Below, in pieces: positions 11,090-24,891 of a DNA stretch of 64,000 nucleotides. Source of the DNA: Zea mays. Lineage: Eukaryota; Streptophyta; Magnoliopsida; Poales; Poaceae. How positions within the stretch are numbered: the first letter of the stretch is position 1; each line of letters starts with the position of its first letter. The translations under genes were made by a program, and so were the position numbers. The notes beneath the pieces were generated by a model that was not told the DNA's origin, did not search any database, and saw only the letters and a program-made list of their open reading frames with translations. The stretch is taken from contig NC_050096.1 of the NCBI RefSeq assembly GCF_902167145.1, positions 78,984,683 to 79,048,682 on the forward strand. The letters are read 5' to 3'.

Positions 11090-11540
11090 CTCCATTACTT
11101 GGTAGCAAGTGCACTATAGAATGGATGCGGGGGAGAGGGAGATGTCGAATCAAGCGGAACAAATCTAGGAGTAGAAGGGGCATATATATTGAGGGAGAAG
11201 GATATTGTCATGTTTGTGTTGCATTCTAAATCACTTCGGTTGCTCTTCAAGTTAATTCCACATCTACAAGAGCAACAAGTGCAATAGAACTTCTCTACCT
11301 CTCTAAGTGTTTGCCTTGATCTTCATTTGTGTTGCGATCAAGATAACTTCGTAATCATTCGACCTACAAGCGACAAATGCAAGAAGATCACCTCTCCCTT
11401 ACTCCGATTATTGTACCTCATGCTCTAACAACTAATTTGGGATCTAGTTTTGTTTAGGTATTGAAATTTCAGGTAGTCACCTATTCACCCCTTCGCCCTC
11501 TAGGCAACTATCACTTTCATTCAAATTCTTTGGTCCTTAC
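11090..11540. repeat. Possible relic of a Sirevirus-type LTR end
   Basis: The stretch near 11480-11515 reads CACCTATTCACCCC...CCCTCTAGGCAAC...CTTTCA, resembling the inner end of Sirevirus LTRs, but no PBS follows. Nothing else is recognisable. CTTAC at 11536-11540 is the left flank of element C and one copy of its expected TSD. Confidence 0.35.
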
Positions 11541-12304
11541 TGAAAGGGAAATATGGTTAACCTTTTCTTATAATTAATTTTGGTGGTTGATCGTCAACAC
11601 AAATACATGGACTAACTAGTTTATATAGAATTCATGTATTACAGGTGCACAAGGTTCAACATAAACCAATAAAAGAATCAAGTTAGGGACACAATTTGAA
11701 ACGGAGCAAAGAACTTGAGTATGCTGAAAGTTGGCGCACCGGACTGTCCGGTGTGCCACTGGACAGTGTCCGGTGCACCAGGACCGTACAAGTGTCAATC
11801 AGCCACTCTCGGGAAAATGCAGGCGCACTCCGCTATAATTCACTGGACTGTCCGGTGAGCCAGCAAAGCAACGGCTATCCGCGCCATCGGTCGACTCTGA
11901 CAGAGGGAACAGTGCAGCACTGTACCGCGCAGAAGTCATAGCAGTGAAGTCAGAGGGGCACCGGACTGTCCGGTGTGGCACCGGACTGTCCAGTGTCGCA
12001 AGAGGACAAAGCCTCCTAGAGTTGACCAGCTCCGAACCCTAACGGTTGGGTGACGTGGCAGCGCACTGGACAGTGCACAGTACCTGTCCGGTGGCGCACC
12101 GGACTCTTCGGTGCGCCCATCGCCAGCAGCTTCCCCAACGGCTGTGGAAGTAGTTGGGGCTATAAATACCCCCAACCACTTCATTCATATCCATCCAAGC
12201 ATTCCAAACACCTCATTCAATACAATAGCAAAAGACTCCATTCCAAGACACATGAAATAGATTGAATCCTCTCTTAGTCTCCAAAATCAACTCAACTCCA
12301 TTAG
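11541..12304 (+). repeat. Element C 5' LTR, left part
   Basis: It begins TGAAAGGGAAATA and aligns with the 3' LTR from 55608. It contains paired GGAC-N-GTCC palindromes centred at 11745/11766 and 11967/11987. It is cut by solo LTR D after ATTAG (12300-12304) and resumes at 25801. Confidence 0.93.
12153..12177 (+). promoter_or_regulatory. Element C 5' LTR TATA box flanked by inverted repeat
   Basis: CTATAAATAC is bracketed by GTTGGGG and CCCCAAC arms. It is the counterpart of the more complete hairpin in the 3' LTR at 56233-56264. Confidence 0.75.
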
Positions 12305-15300
12305 TGTCACACCCGGTTTTGGAAGGTAAACCGAATGCGAACCATGTACGTGCTAGGATCAGAAATTCACGTACACAACGATTACATAAATGACTCATCA
12401 TAGCACAATGATTCGAATAACCATAAAGAGTAAGTAATAATATTAAAGACTAGAGTCATTTACATAATATGAATCAAAGTGCACATAATAGAAACGTAGC
12501 CAACGTAAACAAACCCACCACAAGCAGCTGATTGGGGGAGGTCGCTAGCCTAATCCTCGAACTCATCGACGTCCTGGAATTCCTGGGGATCTGCCTCGAC
12601 ACCTTCCTTACCTAACCATAGATTGCACCAAAGGCAACCTGGTATTTTGTGAAAGCAAGGGTGAGTACACATCAACGTACTCAGCAAATGTCCCGTTTGG
12701 TTGTAGTGGACTAGCTTTATGTGGGGTTAAGGTCAAGCAGTTGCTTTTAGTTGGTCAGGTAATTATTACTAGTAGAGAGCCAGGTTTTAACATTAACCCA
12801 AGTTGTTAACCCAAAAGTACTCTTTCCAAACGGAAAGAATACCAGAAACCATAATCATAATCACAAGAGAAACCAGTATTATCCTCATTGTAAACAAAGT
12901 AGCCCTGATTCAATGTGTCTCTAATCAATGGAGCTCCCTTGGCCGCTCATAACCGTGAGCACGGCTGATATATCAGTTTCATAACACTCTACAGAGGTTG
13001 CGCACTTTACCCACAAGCCGTGATTCTCTCTCTAGCCCGGGCTTGCAAGACCCTTATTCACTCCCGAGGTGAATGGCCAGGGATTCACTACGAAGCCTTT
13101 GCAAAGATTCCCTGAGGTTGTAGCCACCCGTTAGGTTTCCTATATGTACCGCACTCCTCCCCAAGGGGCAATCCACCCTCGGTAGAGCGAGCCGCATACA
13201 CCGAGCCCCATTGACGGCACGACGGCGAAGCGAACTACACATCAGTTCCTCTAATTAATTAGCTAAGGGCATCCCATACCACCCTCATGGTTGCACTGTT
13301 TTCCCGGGCGGTCATCCAACGAACAGGTCCTTACGGAGAGGCACTCGAGAAACCGCTCGAGCCCCCTAAAGTATCACCAGTCCAACATCATAATAATAAT
13401 GACAACATCGTATCATAAGTGTTCACATCATGTTCATTGATTAAAGTAAAGCAATAGCATGAATCTAACCATAGTAACACAAAAGGTAATCAACGACAAG
13501 GTAAATAAAAAGCTAGTCAATCCTTAGGTTGTTCATAGTATGCGAGACAGTGAATTATAAAGTAAATGGGATATTATGGGTCAGACGACACTTGCCTTTA
13601 CCAAACAGATGCTCAGGGTCTTTGATCTCGTAGAGCTCGAAGAGCTAGATCACTTGGTCGCCAACGCTTGACCGTCGATTCCTCGAAGCTCGGAAACGAA
13701 CCATGATCTAATCGCAATGCACAACGAATACAAACAGGCACAAACAAACATATACATGCATAAGAACATTACACCATACAAGATAAAATATTATAGAAAC
13801 ATGCAGTGTGAATTAGAGCTCGCTACTATGTTCACCCGAGGAAAAGAAACGCCAAACTCGCAGCTACAGTCAAGAAGTCAACGAGATTACGCTAAACAAA
13901 TATTAACTATAACTTTTAATTCACATTATCAAATATAAATAATATCTATCATTTAGTTCGATTAATCTGCTACACTAACAAATGTCAGTTAAATAAGTAA
14001 TTTAATTAAAACGAGAGAGTCTAAGCGAGGCGAATTAACGACGCACGAAACAGCACGACAGTGTGCAACCGACGCGCGGACACGCGCGACAGGCGAGAAA
14101 ACTAAATAGGTGACAAGTTTTTACTAAAAAATATTAAATAAATAAAAAGTAGTTAAGTTAATATTACTCATGCTAATGTTTATTATAAAAGTGCAAGATA
14201 AACACTACACATTTAATCTAATTGGCATATTAATCTAATAAATATTAGTCGAGCAATCCTTAAGTTAATTATCTAAAATATATGACCTGACGAATTAACG
14301 TTATTAACATGAATGTTTATAAGCGAAAACAATTTATTATCACGCGCAGACGCCGCGCGACACACGTGATCAACACGCAAACCAGACGCGCGGCACGAAC
14401 ACGCGAAGGAATAACGACGATGCGCTAGCAGCGCACGAGACAGCACGCGCGACCAGAGCTAACAATGCGCGAACCAGCACACAACCTCGTACGGAACAGC
14501 ACACGGACAGCGCGACGACGTGCGCCACACACGATAATCGCTAACAAATAATGTGTTTATAATACACAAGTATTAAATGAAAAACGTTTGAGTTGGTATT
14601 AATCGAATTAACATTTATATTTATAAAAGCGCGAGTTAAAAACTATAAACTAGTTTTAATTAGAAGGTCGTCTTTGAATAACTATACAATACCAAAATTA
14701 TAGATAATTAGTTAACCAATTAAACTTGCGACATAACTAGATAACATTACCTCTACAAAATCGACATTGCTACAGAGTTGACGTGACTGAAGCGAATAGA
14801 AACGGGTTTATGGCGCATTATATATTGAATAGCTAACAATTCGCGGCTAATAAACAATTTTCTTAAAGCGCGCGAATCGCGACTTGCGCGAATGACGACA
14901 CGTGAACAACACGCACGAACGTCGTGCAGATAGAACACGCAGTGCGCGTAGAACAGAGCACGCGACACGCGCGGAATGGACAGTGACAGCGTACGCGAAT
15001 AGTACAGGCGAGTAGCGAGCGGACAACGCGCGACATGCGTGAACGACACGTGACGCGTGAAGCAGCACGCGAACACGCGAGAATCATTAACTAATTGTTG
15101 TTTTCATACTAAACACTAAATAGATATTAAATATAACATCTAAGTTGTTAAAACCACATTACCACATATTTACAATCGCATAATTAAAACCGTAAATTGA
15201 TCTGATTGAGTATTCAATTTAATGACTCATAACTAAGTAGGAAATTAATTAGCGCAGGGGTAGACGTGGGATTCTCACCTTGCAACGACGGCGGACGGCG

Positions 15301-15428
15301 AGGCGAGTTCGCGACGAGGCTGCTGCTGCGCCAAGGCCGCGTAGGTGAGCCACGCCGGGCCGCCGCGCAGGCGAGCCACGCCGGCTGGCCGCGGGCTGCC
15401 GCATTGGCTGGCCACACCGGGTCGCCGC

Positions 15429-18098
15429 TGTGATACCCAATTTTCTGAAAAGAAGTTAAATTTATTTTTTCTCTTTTCTTTCGTGATTTGTGTAGTTGGG
15501 GTTGAAGTTTTTTAGGAAGCATTCACCAGTAAAACAATAGAATACTTGTTGGACTTGTGCGCTGGGGTCGGGAGTAGACGTGAGAGCGAGTTTGGGCCGT
15601 GGATCTCGATCCGGTGGTGGGAAGCCCATTAGTTTCCCCCCCTTAACCCTAGTCGCCCCCTCCCTCTCACTCCCCCACCCCTTTGCTGCCCCCCCTCTCT
15701 CTTCCTCTCTTCCACTCTTGCAGCCGCCCCAATTCCTCTCCTCTTGGCTGCAGCCGCCCACTCCCCATCAAACCCTAGCCACCCCCTTCCCCAATCCCCC
15801 TCCCAAGGTGCAGCCCCTCTCCTTTGGGATCTCCATCGAGTGGTGCAAGCCTCTAATTGGAGAATTGGTGGAGGAAGAACAAAGAGGTGAAGGAATAACT
15901 CAAGGTGATCTTATGTTTATTTTGTATTTTTGCTGTGATTACGTTTGATTAACCGTTCCCCTAAGCGAATTGGTGGTAGTGCTGTCCTGATTTTGGGTGG
16001 CAGGCGGATAGAAGTATTGTGTGCAGTTTCTGGGATTTTTGCGGCGGTAATTAGCTGTAATAACTATGATAATCTTGTAGAGCTTTGTCATACCTTTCCA
16101 ACGAGTACTTATGCGCTCGATTCGGAGTTATAATATAGGAGATATCGCTGTTTGAATCCGGGTATGTTGCTGTCCAAAAAACAGATTTCCGCAGGTGGGC
16201 GAACAGCATTAGTATTAGCAGATTCTGGGGATTTTTCGTGGGAAATTAGTGATAATCAATATGATAATAATGTAGAGTTTGTCATACCTTTCCAATTAGT
16301 ACTTATGCGCTCGATTCGGAGTTATAATTTAGGAGATATCGCTGTTTGAATCCGGGTATGTTGCTGTCCAAAAAACAGATTTCCGCAGGTGGGCGAACAA
16401 CATTAGTATTAGCAGATTCTGGGGATTTTTCGTGGGAAATTAGTGATAATCAATATGATAATCATGTAGAGCTTTGTCATACCTTTCCAACGAGTACTTA
16501 TGCGCTCGATTCGAAGTTATAATTTAGGAGATATCGCTGTTTGAATCCGGGTATGTTGCTGTCAAAAAACAGATTTCCGCAGGTGGGCGAACAACATTAG
16601 TATTAGCAGATTCTGGGGATTTTTCGTGGGAAATTAGTGATAATCAATGTGATAATCATGTAGAGCTTTGTCATACCTTTCCAACGAGTACTTATGCGCT
16701 TGATTCGGAGTTATAATTTAGGAGCTATCGCTGTTTGAATCCGGGTACGTTGCTGTCCAAAAATAGATTGCAGGATGTATCTTGTGGACGGTTTTGGGCT
16801 AAGTAGATTTGGGAATTTAATTATCTTTGGAATACAAAACTTGTGGGGAATTTTATGTAGATGCTTCCAGAGTTTTTTATTGATATCACTGCTGTTATAA
16901 TTTTAAAGTTATGAAATTATTAAGCAGCGCCGCTGCAATTTGGTGGTGATGGGGAGAGTTGTCGCTCGCGACGGGTTGGAATTGTGCGTAGGTGCGGCGT
17001 TGTTTATTAGCGTTTGTTATGTGAATTTGTGCACTAAAGTGTGTGTCAAAAACAAGTGGTGGACTTCCGGATCGTACTTAGTACCATTCCAAATTTCCGG
17101 TGAAGGCAAGTAAATAAAGTGGTGGATGCTACCGTTTGGTTTGTATCCTATTCCCTGTCATTGAGTATGCATAAGTTTTAAATATATTAATCATTGAATT
17201 CTATGATGAAGTTTATTGGTTTGAAAGTATTAATTCTCAATTGTCTAATATTGTGGATGATCATAATTTGGTAATGATATATGTGGTTGATTCCCATCTT
17301 GGATGAAGTTGAAGTGTCTTTTTGAATCACGTTATATGAAGTGTTGTGGGCATATCATGCACATCGCATCATTCATCTTGCATTTTGAAGTTATGTCGTG
17401 ATCTTATGGTCCGACCGTACCGGTACATTTTTAGCATCGTACGTTGCCGGAGGAGGGGTACGATGCGGCTTCATATCCTTAGAGGTATGAAGGCAGAAGT
17501 CATCCTTGCATTTGCAGACATTTGCACTCATGAAGAATATATGAAGTGTGACATTACTATGTTACTATTGTGGTTTCTACCTGCGAGATGTGGTAACTAG
17601 GTGTGTTGTACGTTGTATACGTGCTGCACCTTCGTAATAAGAAGGTTGTGGAATCAAGTGGTGGTAAAACAATGTTCTTATGTGGTTAAACAATTTGATA
17701 TTATTTTACTTGCTGAGATGTGTCATCTCACTCTTGCATTACTCAATGAAGGTACTTGATACATGTTGGGAATGATGGGAGTAGCAGCACGTCCACTTTC
17801 ACTCTCACAATAACGCTGCCCAGGCGCAGCCATGATTTAATTAGAAACTTATTGTCAAAGGAAGTTTGTTTTTTATATAGTCGTGCGCACTGGTTAATTC
17901 AATTCAGGTCGTATGTTTATCTTCCCTTGCTAGCCGATTAATAATACTTAGTATGTTTTTGTCATGATATATGTTTATACACTGTTGCCCCTCATTTATG
18001 CAATCTTGCAAAGGGGATGCTGCCGAAATTTTATATATGGACGTCGAAAGTGTAGTTCAGTAGCATTCCGGGTTGTTTGTGGAACCCGGGGTGTTACA
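15429..18098 (+). repeat. Element E 5' LTR
   Basis: This 2,670-bp LTR matches 22222-24891 along its whole length. It contains a C/T-rich stretch (about 15640-15820), an internal 195-bp tandem repeat and a 3' end with GGGGTGTTACA. Short ORFs within it are not conserved products. Confidence 0.92.
16154..16760. repeat. 195-bp tandem repeat in element E 5' LTR
   Basis: The phrase GAATCCGGGTA recurs at about 16154, 16348, 16543 and 16737, a period of 194-195 bp. Units share CTTTGTCATACCTTTCCAACG and TTCGGAGTTATAAT and differ by a few bases. The last unit is truncated. Confidence 0.9.
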
Positions 18099-21000
18099 GT
18101 TGGTATCAAAGGATAGGCTTTAGATTCTACGCAATTTGAAGATAAATTTGACACACTTGCACATATAGGAAGCGTACGGGTTCATATATCTTTCATATTA
18201 GTATTTTATTGTATAGATGACTAGAATTTCCTTACTCCAATTCCCTTTATGGTTTGATGAGGTATGTCATTAACGACGTAATGCTTGATATGATATGTTA
18301 CTTCTATTTAATATTGGTTTCTTGATGTGGTTGTTATTGAAATTATTATGCAAGTGAAGCTACTAATGTACTTGTTTTATATACATATCGTCATGATGTT
18401 TTTTTGGATGCAATGTTTACTAATCACTGAGCTATTGCTATCATACATTTCTGTATGCTTGACTGTGGATGTTTTTTTCCAAAAGGATTCTTGGGTTCTA
18501 GTACTTGTAGGACCGATTGTTTATTGAGCTTGTGTATAGAGGATCTAATCCGACTTGGTGTAGTGTGAAAACACTATACAATGTAGTTTTATGGTGTTGT
18601 TGAGTTTGATTGACTGTTGGGTTACAACCCAACTTATCAATGTAATATTTCCATGGGTGCAGTGCTTTACACCTCACATTTTTTTTGGCTAGTGTGGCTA
18701 CTTGCCAACTTGATCTTAGAGTACAATAGGTTTGTCTCCATAGAGCAAAGGCAATGTTGTACTCAAGTGAATTTGTAAGATGACGTGGATAGATAAGTTC
18801 AACCATGTTTACATGATAGGTTTTCTTATTGTGTGCAACCTTATCTTTAATAATAAATAGGGTGATTTCAAGTGGATTTTATGTCTATATTATAGTTGAA
18901 GAGGCATGCATGTTTTCCTTCTATGGTTTGTTTCTATAGCCAAAAAGGTTATGCATAATTTTTATTTGTTGGAGGCTAGTCATGTGGACGATATGGACAA
19001 CCCGTTTTATATTGTTTTTAATCGCCGATGATATATGGTAGTTTTTTTATATGATCAGTTCTCTATGCATGCTTGTTGAATTATTATTTGGACTGCTTTA
19101 TCTTAAACAAAGTCAACGTTTAACTGGAAGTTGCTTATGTTTGTTAGTCATCTATCTCTATAATGATGTGGTTGTTGCATCAGATAGAGATTTTTTTATA
19201 TGAATGATGGTTTGATAGATCATGTATGTCTACTACTTTGAAGTCATCCTATGACATCACGAGCTACAAATTGTTCAAGTGCAATAATAGGAGGTATTGT
19301 TGTATGTGAGGTTAATCAAGGTAGTTTGGTTAGGTGGATTGTCTTATTGAAGTCCAATTACTCCTGTTGAGCATAGTATTGTGTTATTATTTTAGTGTTG
19401 AAAGTAATATTTATGAAGCTTTTGCATGAGTCTATGTCAAGAAGTACATTAGTTTTTCTTGTTGTTATCCCTCCATTGCTTTATGAGTATTGCAAATTTT
19501 ATCTCTTTTGAGAGGAGAAAAAGATGTTATATGACATGAGCACCATTTGCTTCACGTCAACAGAATAGTTTTGGAGATTTCTAGTAGTTGGATTCTAGTG
19601 TAATAACAACCATGTTTTATAGTGCTGGAGACGGGTATGTCAGGTGTTTCATACATTGTCGATACATGGATGTTTGACCTTAGTGGCATTAACAAACGAT
19701 GTTGTTGAATTCATTGATTGTTGTGCTTAGTGTTCTAACCTATTTGGTAGAGTGTTATTTAAAGACTTTGTGGAGTTGCATCCCAGTTTGGTAGTGGAAA
19801 ATTCTAGTGTTGATTGCACCTGCCAATGACTTGGGTTTCATTTTATATTGTTTTTTATTGTTGATAATGTGTTGTTTGGTTTCGGGAGGCATTTTAATAT
19901 AGTTGGAGGCTGAATCAGGCTTCACTTATCTAGAATGTTTTGTAGTATGTTTCTTCATCTTTTCATAGGATGCTTAATCACCATGTTTGGCCTAAACATT
20001 TGAGAGATATGGGTTTCTTAAAACATCCTTGTTGGTGTCTCTAGCAGAGTGAGTCTTTAATTTTGTACGGAAGAGTAGACATTGAAGACAGTATAATTTG
20101 GTCTTTGTGGATTATAAAAGTTTTAGTAATTTCATGATCTTTTCAAAGAGTATTGGTTTCTAATTCTCATTGCATATAATTGGAGTTAGGTTGCTCTGAA
20201 GTTGTTGCACTGTTGTGTCTGAACTTTAGGCGTCGTTATAATCACCAATAAATCAATCGCGTTTTGATAGTTGCAGAGCCCAAATTTGCCAATTCTCTTT
20301 AAGCAAAACTTGTAGGTCTTTTCAGTACCTTTTTAATGGGTATTTACTTGTAACTGTCTGTTAAATAGATTTGGAGAGGTGGTTGCCCGGATATAAGTCG
20401 AATCTCTAATGTGCAGTATCTCAGGCTGAGTTTAGCTGTAGGTCATGCAGAGTTGAGGGCTATAAGGATAAATTTGGGTGCAACTTTATTGCAAAAGTCG
20501 TGGACAATTTTCAAAACTTTTGCAATGCGTGTTCGTTGTAGTTTAAGTTGAGTATAGCAGGAGTTATAGGTTTTTGAATTTTAGTTGTCCATTGTTTCAA
20601 TCCTATCAGTTTTGTAACAAAAGAGTTGCTTTGTTTTATCGGTTTGGAAACCAATTCTGAGACACTCATTATAATAAAAGTTCTAGGGAATGTCATAATC
20701 TTTTCAATGAGTTTATATTTGCAAAATTTTGTTAGCTGCAGGGAGTTATGATATAATGTATAGAATGTGCTTGGATGAATATGTGGGCAGACATAACATG
20801 CTTAAATTGATTCTTGTTTGCATGATGTGAGATTAGGCTTAAATGATTTAAAAAGTTATCATATTGCTTCTATACTTATATTTGTTCTAGGTGTCTCGTA
20901 ATGAAGAACCTAAAGTTATTAGTCTTTCAATGAACGCTTAATCTTAGAAGAGTAATGAACCTGATAAAATCTATTGCTTGCTATTGGGACTGCATGACCA

Positions 21001-22221
21001 GTTTTAATTATGCAGCTAGTTCAATGAAGTAAACCATCTTTTCTGTAGAGATGTTATATATAAAAGTTGTAGCCAACTTCTTTATCTTACTTGTGTAAAA
21101 ATTGCATGACCATAGGTCTAGTAGTTTGGGAGTTATGATTTTCTCAAGTCCAGTCTTGAAATCTGTGCAGATTCTGTACAGATTTCGAAGCTGACCTTGT
21201 TTGCCCAATTTAAACTTCGAATAACTTATTATAAATTATAAAGAAGTTGTAGTACTTTTCTTAATCTTTTCAACAAATTTTGGATTACTTTTTTTGGAGA
21301 TCTATAAGTTAAGTTACAGCTGTTTTAAGTGTGATCTCTGAATCTGTCCAAATTTGGACAACAGAGCCTTTCTCGTGTCTTTTGACCTTGATATGCATTG
21401 AATTAACTTGATATGTTTATAAATGAATTATAGACAATTCTACTAGCTTTCTAAAAAGTCTGGGAGCACCTGAATTGGATGATTGAGACTCCAATTATGG
21501 ATTTTTGAATTGAGTAGTTGAATTATGTCCAAGTCTGGACAGAATTTACGTTTAGCGTTGTTTGACCTTTCTAAGTGTCAAATCTTGTTGTGATGATAAT
21601 ACCAAGGGTATATTGGACTTTATAAGCTTTCCATAAAGTCCTAGTTTACTAATTTTCGATGCATATTTTGTGAGTTAGGAGCAAAATAATTAACCGTTGT
21701 GCTGCTATCTAGAAATATGCAAGCATTAAGTTGCTCTCTTGAAGTTGCTCTTGTTTGGCTAAGTTTGGTTTAGGCTATAGGAACATTATATGCCTTGCAT
21801 TCATATATACATTACTTGAAGTACTTGCATATGTCAATGATTGATTTGGTGTCAGGAAAGCTTGGTCCGAGGTATATAGGACCGTCTACTATCTTGGCCG
21901 AGTTGGCAGTTGGGCTTAGCACATGTAATTGTCGGAATCAATGATCAGAGTACACCATGTATTCCATGTCTTTATATTGAGGAAGTATTTGCGGAATCCA
22001 GACCATCAAATCGAGCTAGAGCCGATTCCTGTGTAGCAAGACCAGACTCTAGAGTGTCGTCTGCTGCGTATCTTAGAATCCTAGGAGCTTGATGAGCTGA
22101 TGCGACAGAAGTACTCGAAATTTTCTTTATGTGTGAGTTTTGTTAATTCATTAATCTTTCTTTTGTTGTTCCGATAGAAGCGTCGGAATTCGAGGTCGAA
22201 TTCTTTTTAAGGGGGGTAGAG
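18099..22221 (+). other. Element E internal region, noncoding
   Basis: The first bases form a PBS-like site (TTGGTATCAAAG, Met-tRNA type, imperfect). The remaining 4.1 kb is AT-rich with only short random ORFs. The last part before LTR2 is a polypurine tract at about 22209-22221. The segment about 20140-21700 holds degenerate repeats described separately. Confidence 0.8.
20140..21700. repeat. Degenerate repeat modules related to the LTR tandem repeat
   Basis: Several loosely spaced segments (about 20150, 20500, 20690, 21080, 21260, 21430 and 21620) share a CTTTTCAA/CTTTCCA-type box followed about 40-60 bp later by GGAGTTATGAT-like sequence. The 195-bp LTR repeat has the same order. A perfect 16-bp palindrome TGTCCAAATTTGGACA lies at 21345-21360, with an imperfect version at 21526-21541. 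Confidence 0.5.
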
Positions 22222-24891
22222 TGTGGTACCCAATTTTCTGAAAAGAAGTTAAATTTATTTTTCTCTTTTCTTTCGTGATTTGTGTAGTTGGGGTTGGAGT
22301 TTTTTAGGAAGCATTCACCAGTAAAACAGTAGAATACTTGTTGGACTTGTGCGCTGGGGTCGGGAGCAGATGTGAGAGCGAGTTTGGGCCGTGGATCTCG
22401 ATCCGGTGGTGGGAAGCCCATTAGTTTCCCCCCCTTAACCCTAGTCGCCCCCTCCCTCTCACTCCCCCACCCCTTTGCTGCCCCCTCTCTCTTCCTCTCT
22501 TCCACTCTTGCAGCCGCCCCAATTCCTCTCCTCTTGGCTGCAGCCGCCCACTCCCCATCAAACCCTAGCCACCCCCTTCCCCAATCCCCCTCCCAAGGTG
22601 CAGCCCCTCTCCTTTGGGATCTCCATCGAGTGATGCAAGGCTCTAATTGGAGAATTCGTGGAGGAAGAACAAAGAGGTGAAGGAATAACTCAAGGTGATC
22701 TTATGTTTATTTTGTATTTTTGCTGCGATTACGTTTGATTAACCGTTCCCCTAAGCGAATTGGTGGTAGTGCTGTCCTGATTTTGGGTGGCAGGCGGACA
22801 GAAGTATTGTGGGCAGTTTCTGGGGTTTTTGCGGCGGTAATTAGCTATAATAACTATGATAATCTTGTAGAGCTTTGTCATACCTTTCCAACGAGTACTT
22901 ATGCGCTCGATTCGGAGTTTAAATTTAGGAGATATCGCTGTTTGAATCCGGGTATGTTGCTGTCCAAAAAACAGATTTCCACAGGTGGGAGAACAACATT
23001 AGTATTAGCAGATTCTGGGGATTTTTCGTGGGAAATTAGTGATAATCAATATGATAATCATGTATATCTTTGTCATACCTTTCCAATGAGTACTTATGCG
23101 CTCAATTCGGAGTTATAATTTAGGAGATATCGCTGTTTGAATCCGGGTATGTTGCTGTCCAAAAAACAGATTTCCGCAGGTGGGCGAACAGCATTAGTAT
23201 TAGCAGATTCTGGGGATTTTTCGTGGAAAATTAGTGATAATCCATACGATAATCATGTAGAGCTTTGTCATACCTTTACAACGGGTACTTATGCGCTCGA
23301 TTCGGAGTTATAATTTAGGAGATATCGCTGTTTGAATCCGGGTATGTTGCTGTCCAAAAAACAGATTTCCGCAGGTGGGCGAACAGCATTAGTATTAGCA
23401 GATTCTGGGGATTTTTCGTGCGAAATTAGTGATAATCAATATGATAATCATGTAGAGCTTTGTCATACCTTTCCAACGAGTACTTATGCGCTTGATTCGG
23501 AGTTATAATTTAGGAGCTATCGCTGTTTGAATCCGGGTACGTTGCTGTCCAAAAATAGATTGCAGGATGTATCTTGTGGACGGTTTTGGGCTAAGTAGAT
23601 GTGGGAATTTAATTATCTTTGGAATACAAAACTTGTGGGGAATTTTATGTAGATGCTTCCGGAGTTTTTTATTCATATCACTGCTGTTATAATTTTAAAG
23701 TTATGAAATTATTAAGCAGCGCCGCTGCAATTTGGTGGTGATGGGGAGAGTTGTCGCTCGCGACGGGTTGGAATTGTGCGTAGGTGCGGCGTTGTTTATT
23801 AGCGTTTGTTATGTGAATTTGTGCACTAAAATGTGTGTCAAAAACAGGTGGTGGACTTCCGGATCGTACTTAGTACCATTCCAAATTTTCGGTGAAGGCA
23901 AGTAAATACAGTGGTGGATGCTACCGTTTGGTTTGCATCCTATTCCCTGTCATTGAGTATGCATAAGTTTTAAATATATTAATCATTGAATTCTATGATG
24001 AAGTTTATTGGTTTGAAAGTATTAATTCTCAATTGTCTAATATTGTGGATGATCATAATTTGGTAATGATATATGTGGTTGATTCCCATCTTGGATGAAG
24101 TTGAAGTGTCTTTTTGAATCACGTTATATGAAGTGTTGTGGGCATATCATGCACATCGCATCATTCATCTTGCATTTTGAAGTTATGTCGTGATCTTATG
24201 GTCCGATCGTACCGGTACATTTTTAGCATCGTACGTTGCCCAAGGAGGGGTACGATGCGGCTTCATATCCTTAGAGGTATGAAGGCAGAAGTCATCCTTG
24301 CATTTGCAGACATTTGCACTCATGAGGAATATATGAAGTGTGACATTACTATGTTACTATTGTGGTTTATACCTGCGAGATGTGGTAACTAGGTGTGTTG
24401 TATGTTGTATACGTGCTGCACCTTCGTAATAAGAAGGTTGTGGAATCAAGTGGTGGTAAAACAATGTTCTTATGTGGTTAAACAATTTGATATTATTTTA
24501 CTTGCTGAGATGTGTCATCTCACTCTTGCATTACTCAATGCAGGTACTTGATACATGTTGGGAATGAGGGGAGTAGCAACACGTCCACTTTCACTCTCAC
24601 AATAACGCTGCCCAGGCGCAGCCATGATTTAATTAGAAACTTATTGTCAAAGGAAGTTTGTTTTTTTATATAGTCCTGTGCACTGGTTAATTCAGTTCAG
24701 GTCGTATGTTTATCTTCCCTTGCTAGCCGATTAATAATACTTAGTATGTTTTTGTCATGATATATGTTTATACACTGTTGCCCCTCATTTATGCAATCTT
24801 GCAAAGGGGATGCTGCCGAAATTTTATATATGGATGTCGGAAGTGTAGTTCAGTAGCATTCCGGGTTGTTTGTGGAACTCGGGGTGTTACA
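22222..24891 (+). repeat. Element E 3' LTR
   Basis: It starts TGTGGTACCC right after the polypurine tract and ends GTGTTACA, followed by TSD GCCGC. The 195-bp tandem repeat is present at about 22944-23550 (phrases at 22944, 23139, 23334 and 23529). Confidence 0.92.

Larger units (their letters stand above)
15429..24891 (+). mobile_element. Element E: noncoding long-LTR retrotransposon nested in D
   Basis: Two 2,670-bp LTRs (15429-18098 and 22222-24891) flank a 4.1 kb interior. The TSD is GCCGC (15424-15428 and 24892-24896). LTR ends are TGTGATACCC / TGTGGTACCC and GGGTGTTACA. A PBS-like GTTGGTATCAAAG follows LTR1, and a purine tract (AAGGGGGGTAGAG) precedes LTR2, giving plus orientation. No gag or pol is recognisable, so it is a LARD-like, non-autonomous element that would need proteins from a related autonomous family. 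About 8 substitutions over the first 430 bp of the LTR pair imply moderate age. Confidence 0.9.

Noticed and set aside
15580..15948. 122-aa ORF in the LTRs of E (also at 22372)
   Set aside because: It arises from a C/T-rich leader-like stretch; the two LTR copies differ by frame-changing indels, so it is not maintained.
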